Source: Thiofilum sp. (lineage in GTDB: Bacteria > Pseudomonadota > Gammaproteobacteria > Thiotrichales > Thiotrichaceae). From it: a stretch of 64,000 nucleotides of DNA. Shown one piece after another: positions 59,028-64,000 of this stretch. The stretch is from NCBI RefSeq assembly GCF_016711335.1, contig NZ_JADJTF010000001.1:2232001-2296000 (forward strand), given 5' to 3'. Under the pieces are notes generated by a model. It was not told the DNA's origin and did no database searches. It saw only the letters and a list, made by a program, of their open reading frames with translations. The first letter of the stretch is position 1; the number at the start of each line of letters is the position of its first letter. The translations under genes were made by a program, and so were the position numbers.

Positions 59028-59046
59028 CAAATTAGTCGAGGTTTCG

Positions 59047-59922
59047 ATGAAGCGGATTATTTTATTAGCACTGACTAACTTTGCTGTAGTAGCAGTGTTA
59101 TTTATCACTTGGAATATTATCAGCGCAGTATTCGGTATTCGTGTCCAAGGTGGCTTTGGCGGTATCGCTGTCATGGCGGTTATTTTTGGCTTTGCTGGTT
59201 CGCTTATTAGCTTGCTCATGTCTAAATGGATGGCTAAGCGTAGTATGGGGGTGGAAATTATTGAACATCCTCGCACCTCACAAGAACGCTGGCTAGTTGA
59301 AACCGTGCGTCGTCAAGCGGACAAAGTGGGCATTGGTATGCCTGAAGTGGGTATTTTCCACTCACCTGATCCTAATGCGTTTGCCACCGGAGCTAATCGC
59401 AATAATGCCTTAGTAGCGGTGAGTACTGGCCTATTAGAACACATGAACGCGGATGAGGTAGAAGCTGTATTGGGGCATGAGATCGGTCACGTTGCCAATG
59501 GCGATATGGTGACACAAGCCTTATTACAGGGGGTAGTGAATACCTTTGTTATTTTCTTTGCCCGTGTTATCGGTATGGTGGTAGATGGTCTATTCCGAGG
59601 CAATAATGACAATAGTGGCCCCGGATTTGGTTATTACATTGGCTCGATAGTCGCGGAAATCTTATTAGGTTTCTTGGCTACTATGATTGTGATGTGGTTC
59701 TCACGCTATCGTGAGTTCAAAGCCGATATTGCCGGTGCTGATTTAGCCGGACGCCAAAAAATGATTGCTGCTTTACGCCGTTTACAGCGGGTACATGAGC
59801 CAAAAGATTTGCCCGGTGAGTTAGCAGCCTTTGGTATTAGTGGTGGCGGTGGCTTGGGGCGCTTGTTTATGACTCACCCGCCTTTAGAAGAGCGTATTGC
59901 TGCTTTACAGGGTATGCAATAA
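59047..59922 (+). CDS. htpX: Membrane zinc metalloprotease HtpX
   Basis: A 291-residue M48-family protease (E. coli 293). Two N-terminal membrane helices (about residues 3-25 and 35-55), the zinc motif HEIGH in VEAVLGHEIGHVANGD, the downstream SRYREFKADIAGADLAG with the third ligand Glu, and MTHPPLEERIAAL at the C-terminus are all present. It degrades damaged inner-membrane proteins alongside FtsH. ATG 59047 is chosen, with GAGG 6 bases upstream; the open frame further up lies inside parC. Likely cotranscribed with parC. Confidence 0.93.
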   Translation: MKRIILLALTNFAVVAVLFITWNIISAVFGIRVQGGFGGIAVMAVIFGFAGSLISLLMSKWMAKRSMGVEIIEHPRTSQERWLVETVRRQADKVGIGMPEVGIFHSPDPNAFATGANRNNALVAVSTGLLEHMNADEVEAVLGHEIGHVANGDMVTQALLQGVVNTFVIFFARVIGMVVDGLFRGNNDNSGPGFGYYIGSIVAEILLGFLATMIVMWFSRYREFKADIAGADLAGRQKMIAALRRLQRVHEPKDLPGELAAFGISGGGGLGRLFMTHPPLEERIAALQGMQ

Positions 59923-59948
59923 AAAAAGGCTGTCCTTTGGGACAGCCT
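59920..59948 (-). terminator. Intrinsic terminator for the minus-strand giant membrane protein gene
   Basis: AGGCTGTCC - TTTG - GGACAGCCT is a perfect 9-bp stem (59927-59948). Seven A residues precede it on the plus strand, that is seven T residues after it on the minus strand, so it terminates leftward transcription from the large gene at 59978-64000. It starts at the htpX stop codon and may also help end htpX transcripts. Confidence 0.85.
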
Positions 59949-59977
59949 GATCATTGAGCTTTAAAACCTCGTCTAAT

Positions 59978-62900
59978 TTAGGAAGATGTCGGTGAAGTAG
60001 GGGTAGCAGGATTAGGTGCTATCCCTGCTTCAGTCGCCGTGGGTGTTTTGTTTGGTACAACAGCACTCAGAGGAGCACGCGCTACCGGTGCTTTTTTCGG
60101 CTCACTTTTCCACAAACCTCCGGTACTAAATGCCTCCCAACCCCAACGTAACCAGCCTAATACCGTAATGGCTAACCATAAAGCCCACAGCAACATCAGT
60201 AAGCGGTAGACCCATAACGGTACACTTAGCACGAGCGGTTGAGGTAACTGAGTTCCTGTGCGATCTTGATACCAATTGAGTTGACTAGCATTAGAGCCAT
60301 AGCCAGTAATCTGCATATCAGGATGCCCTAATAAACCATTAGCAACCGCGCCGATTAACGCTACTAGAGCTAAGAAGGTCAGTGCAATCAAACCCACCTG
60401 CATACTATTGAACGTCCACACTGATAAAATACGAGTTAAATTAGCGCGTTGGGTTAAAGCTATGAGCCAAATGACCATCAACACTAATAAATACGAGCTA
60501 CTTTGACTCAAACCAATGGCGAGTAAAAACCATTGCCACGTTTTAAGCGGGGTGAGCTTAGAGCGCCCTAAAATAAGCGACACAATCAGCAGTGCGAGTA
60601 ATACGCCCCAAAATAATACCGCTGGACCTAAATCAGGGCCATTCGCCCACAATACCCAACGATCCGCTGCCATCTCGATACTTAAACTGCTATTGACACT
60701 ATTCACACCTACATCAATCGCGGGAAAACGATAGAGCGTATCGAGGGGCGTATTATCTTGCCAAGTGAGCGCTATAGTTTGCTCAGCCGGATTTAAGGGC
60801 ACAATAAGCTTATCACCTTGCTGTTGAATCGGACGTTTTTCGCCATTAATGGTTAGGTTCTTAACTTCCACCCCAGCAGGTAAAGTCAGTGTATGTTGTG
60901 TGCCTCGGCTGCTACTAATATTCAGAGTTAACTCAATATCTTTAGCGCGTTTACCCGGATTGATTTTTACTTTGCTGGATAAAATAGTCACGGTTTGCCC
61001 CGCAACTCCTTCAGGGCGAGTAATCGTTAAATCGAGTGCTTCATTAGGCCAAGGTTTCCAGAGTGGAATACTAATCCCTTCTTCTTCGACAAAGGTATTA
61101 ATGGGTATACCACTCGCTTGCACATTCCACACGGGACTGGCGGCGACTTGCCATTCCTCTAAATAGTCGGCATTAGCGGCGGCTTTTAAAGTGAGTTTAT
61201 CAGTAGTATTCAGGCGTGATGACCATGAGAGTTCATCTTGTTGAGCGCGGAAATTAGCCTTAATTTGCCCATCTTTTACAGTCAATTGCTCACTCATAGG
61301 TTGCTCACCTGTGAGTAAGGGCAGGCTAATGCTTAAAGGATTAGTGCTATCGGATAAGCGTGTGACGGTAGTCTCAATATACCAATCCAGACCCAAATTG
61401 AGGCGGCGCTCAACTTTAACAAAGGTCGGTAAAGTGGTGGCATCTTGATCTAAATTAGCCGCTGCTTCAGTGCCAGTAGTGCGTACTAATTGTAGCTGGC
61501 CTTCAGGTACACCATTGTCACGAATCCCATCGACGGACCAATCGGTTGCTTGCCATATAACGCGATAAGGCTTTAAAGGTAAATTGAGGGTGAAGTTAGA
61601 GCGCTTAGGTAAAGCACCTTGGAGTACAACATCGTGCTGACCTGCATCCAATACGATCCAAAGTTGTTGATCAGTGTCACGTTTGAGAGCAGCGCTGGGA
61701 CTACCATTAATAAAGACCTGTTGGGGCAGCCAAGCACCTTGTGCAATCGGTAGAGGAATGGCGGTCTGATTCGCAGCATGCACCCGTAAACGTAATTGCA
61801 AACTATCGGCTTGAATCTGGGCATTCATAGACTCCATTTGGGCACATTGCGGCAGGCAGTCAGGCGCTTGTAATAAGCGCTCTTTTAAAGCTTGCAGCAT
61901 TTCAGCGTTGGGTATATCGGCAGCCAGACTAGGTTTAGGACTTAGAGTGGTAAGCCCTACTACCGCACATAAGGCTAAGCCCAGCGTGAATTGCGCTTTG
62001 ATGCTACTCCAAGGGTTTTGCTTGAATTGTTGCCAAGCGGCTTGTGGCGTATTGGGTTGATGAGGATCGCCTTTAGGCCAAATTAAACGCCACGCCAACA
62101 CCAATAACAGGGCAATGCCTAAAAATTTCCACAATGCAGTCGTTAATGGATTAATAAGCATCAGATAAATACTCTCGTCTGGGCGAATAGGGCCAGACCA
62201 TGAAAAGTTCACACTCGACCATTGCCAATTCGGTAAACCAGGGCCGGTTTGAATCATGCTATTAGGATCAAGTGCTTGCAGATCGACTTTAGATTTTTTG
62301 GCTTTGGAGTACGAGCCTATATTTTGTGCCATTTCTCTGGATACACTTTGCTTACGTTCTTCGGCTATCTCTTGTTGTTGAACCATGGCAGCATTATCTT
62401 CCGTGGCTGCTACAGTGGCTTCGGGTGCTGGTGCTGCGACAGGGGCATAATCGGCTGATCCGGCATAATAATCACTGCCATAGTAGTCCCGTTCTAATTG
62501 CGGATAGAGTGCAGTGCGAATGGTATCAATCATATAGGGCACGACGATGAGCGCGAGTATGACCAGACTCAGCAGGCGATAGTATTTGAGTAGATCTTTA
62601 ATCAAGCCATTCGGGACTACGCGCAAGAGTGCAATCACCGCTAATAAATTGAGCCAAATAATGCGGGGTGCATCATTCTCATGCCAAATAAATACTAAGG
62701 CAATCAAAGCAAAGACGCCCCAAAGCGGTTGATATAAGTAGCCCACGGCGAGTGCAATAATCAGCACAAGAAATAAATCCAATAATGACCAACTTAAAAA
62801 CCAAGTATCGGGGGCATTGTCCATGCCACTAGCATGTAGCAAGCGCCAACCCGGAGGTAAATACAGCTCCGTGTTCACTTGCTGAAGTTCTTGCTGCCAG

Positions 62901-64000
62901 CCATTAGCAGGCGGAGTACTGATTGAACCTTCATAACGGCTATCAGCGCTAAGATTTAATGTGCTTTGTCGGACTTCCACCCCTATATTGGGCGGATTCG
63001 TATCACTTTGCTGTGTAATTAATTGAGGCGCACCATTAATAGTGACCCGACCTAATTTGAGTTCTGGCGTGGTATTAAGACGAGATTGCTCGGCTAATGT
63101 GCCTTGTAATTGATCCTGAATGCTGTAGCCCGTCCCCGCAAAATCAAGCCAAAGAGTACGTTTGAGCGCGAGTTCATTGCTTTTATTCACTGCCATACCA
63201 CGATGCTGTTCGGTCAGGGTCAATGTATCGCCACTATTCATTAAGTAAGCAGGTAGGCTATTCCAGTCACTCGGTAGTTTAGTTTGATTAGGGTCAATAC
63301 TGGGTACACCACTAACCTCGACTTGGCGCAAAGTGTGATCTGCTTCAAAGACCCAGACTTCTTGATTAGGCCAAGGTTGTTGGCTAGTCGGTAAGGTAAA
63401 GCTGGTTAAATTATTCGGTGCACGGCTCGTAATATCAATCGTCCATTCGCCCGGACGCAATTGCACTTGTAAATGCTGATTACGCTCAATGCGGCTAGGT
63501 AATTCACTCTCTAAAGCCAGTGGTATAAAACCTTCCAACAGCACGGGGCTAAGATCGGTATTACGCTGTTTACCTGAGACGCGTAGTTGAATACGAGTGA
63601 GTATTTCGATGGGGTGCGAATCGGTGATTTTACGAAAGACTTGAATATCTAAATTATCTTCGCTGCTGGCTTCGGTATTTTGTGTGAGCCATAAACGCCC
63701 TTCGTTATTAAATTCTGGGTTGGGAATACTTGTGCCATTCACAGTGAGCTGAATTAGCCCCGACTCAGGGCTAACAAACACGGTCTTAGGGAGCTTATCC
63801 CATTGAAATTGACCACGAATAATATAAGTACCTTGGGCGAGTTTTACCGTAGGGTAGTCGTTTTTGGGCAATACGGTAAGCGCTACATTTTGATCCGTTT
63901 GTACATTGGTAGGCCAATGCTGAGCATCTCCGGGGAGGCGTATGGTACTTTCTTGATAGATTTGCCAGCGTTGGGTAAACGTGCCACCTTGCTCATTGAG
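59978..64000 (-). CDS. Very large membrane protein of unknown function, N-terminus outside window
   Basis: The minus-strand frame is open from the right edge (64000) to the stop at 59978, giving at least 1340 residues. Upstream of a possible internal TTG at 63871 the frame continues without a stop (LTVLPKNDYPTVKLAQG), so the true start lies beyond the window. Architecture: a long beta-rich extracytoplasmic region, a cluster of about five or six membrane helices (around 62500-62850), a Tyr/Ala/Pro-rich linker, another helix near 62100, a second beta-rich region, then about four helices near 60150-60620 and a Pro/Ala/Thr-rich tail. It looks like two halves with similar organisation. I recognise no named family. 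Confidence 0.8.
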   Translation of the reverse strand, partial: LNEQGGTFTQRWQIYQESTIRLPGDAQHWPTNVQTDQNVALTVLPKNDYPTVKLAQGTYIIRGQFQWDKLPKTVFVSPESGLIQLTVNGTSIPNPEFNNEGRLWLTQNTEASSEDNLDIQVFRKITDSHPIEILTRIQLRVSGKQRNTDLSPVLLEGFIPLALESELPSRIERNQHLQVQLRPGEWTIDITSRAPNNLTSFTLPTSQQPWPNQEVWVFEADHTLRQVEVSGVPSIDPNQTKLPSDWNSLPAYLMNSGDTLTLTEQHRGMAVNKSNELALKRTLWLDFAGTGYSIQDQLQGTLAEQSRLNTTPELKLGRVTINGAPQLITQQSDTNPPNIGVEVRQSTLNLSADSRYEGSISTPPANGWQQELQQVNTELYLPPGWRLLHASGMDNAPDTWFLSWSLLDLFLVLIIALAVGYLYQPLWGVFALIALVFIWHENDAPRIIWLNLLAVIALLRVVPNGLIKDLLKYYRLLSLVILALIVVPYMIDTIRTALYPQLERDYYGSDYYAGSADYAPVAAPAPEATVAATEDNAAMVQQQEIAEERKQSVSREMAQNIGSYSKAKKSKVDLQALDPNSMIQTGPGLPNWQWSSVNFSWSGPIRPDESIYLMLINPLTTALWKFLGIALLLVLAWRLIWPKGDPHQPNTPQAAWQQFKQNPWSSIKAQFTLGLALCAVVGLTTLSPKPSLAADIPNAEMLQALKERLLQAPDCLPQCAQMESMNAQIQADSLQLRLRVHAANQTAIPLPIAQGAWLPQQVFINGSPSAALKRDTDQQLWIVLDAGQHDVVLQGALPKRSNFTLNLPLKPYRVIWQATDWSVDGIRDNGVPEGQLQLVRTTGTEAAANLDQDATTLPTFVKVERRLNLGLDWYIETTVTRLSDSTNPLSISLPLLTGEQPMSEQLTVKDGQIKANFRAQQDELSWSSRLNTTDKLTLKAAANADYLEEWQVAASPVWNVQASGIPINTFVEEEGISIPLWKPWPNEALDLTITRPEGVAGQTVTILSSKVKINPGKRAKDIELTLNISSSRGTQHTLTLPAGVEVKNLTINGEKRPIQQQGDKLIVPLNPAEQTIALTWQDNTPLDTLYRFPAIDVGVNSVNSSLSIEMAADRWVLWANGPDLGPAVLFWGVLLALLIVSLILGRSKLTPLKTWQWFLLAIGLSQSSSYLLVLMVIWLIALTQRANLTRILSVWTFNSMQVGLIALTFLALVALIGAVANGLLGHPDMQITGYGSNASQLNWYQDRTGTQLPQPLVLSVPLWVYRLLMLLWALWLAITVLGWLRWGWEAFSTGGLWKSEPKKAPVARAPLSAVVPNKTPTATEAGIAPNPATPTSPTSS

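Noticed and set aside
58981..59046. An upstream extension of htpX overlapping parC.
   Set aside because: It would add 22 residues that do not resemble HtpX; the conserved membrane segment starts at MKRIILLALTN (59047), which has its own GAGG ribosome site.

Overview
The window looks like a chromosomal segment of a chemolithoautotrophic gammaproteobacterium, most likely a sulfur oxidiser of the Thiotrichaceae (Thiothrix / Thiolinea / Thiofilum type). The grounds are a complete form IA RuBisCO operon of the CbbQO type with a divergent CbbR, gammaproteobacterial housekeeping genes (RecB, RecD, MurJ, ParC, CnoX/YbbN, a YdgA-like protein), moderate to low GC and many TTA/TTG leucine codons. The family assignment is inference; no rRNA or tRNA gene was seen.

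Layout. 1-4.3 kb: a nitrilase-type amidohydrolase cut by the window edge, a DODA/YgiD-type dioxygenase, two small AT-rich orphan genes and a PF09820-type AAA-ATPase/PD-(D/E)XK protein. 4.4-10.5 kb: recB and recD, separated by an opposing lipoprotein gene and a nested palindrome, with no recC. 10.5-13.7 kb: msrB, a strong terminator, a decayed third relative of the AAA-ATPase/nuclease family, and small conserved genes including a YdjM-like membrane protein and DUF2805- and DUF3429-type proteins. 13.7-20 kb: cbbL-cbbS-(terminator)-cbbQ-cbbO with divergent cbbR; a perfect LysR-type palindrome lies just before cbbR. 20-28.5 kb: two small orphan genes and a 2528-residue exported protein built from a P-domain, five GEVED-type repeats and a cadherin-like module. 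28.5-36.3 kb: thiL, a SPOR lipoprotein, a second AAA-ATPase/nuclease gene, photolyase, uridine kinase, an LPG-synthase-TM protein, a decayed uridine kinase fragment, and a small protein resembling eIF5A/EF-P.

36.5-42.6 kb: a tightly packed BMP-type nucleoside ABC importer followed by two different Fe(II)/2-oxoglutarate oxygenases. 42.7-47.6 kb: a ThrE-type exporter, an SH3b protein, a GST, a LysR regulator and a class I glutamine amidotransferase. 47.6-52.2 kb is the clearest accessory zone: an IS4-family insertion with exact 16-bp inverted repeats and a 10-bp target duplication sits inside a GC-rich palindromic repeat, next to an 816-residue ROCO-type GTPase with an alanine-rich N-terminus and a Uma2-type nuclease. 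52.3-64 kb returns to core genes (murJ, a YdgA-like protein, cnoX, parC, htpX), ending in a very large membrane protein that runs off the window.

The most interesting items are the ROCO GTPase (a possible NLR-like sensor), the bacterial eIF5A-like protein, the two gene remnants (uridine kinase and AAA-ATPase) and the nested IS-in-palindrome structure. No CRISPR array, prophage or tRNA was found.
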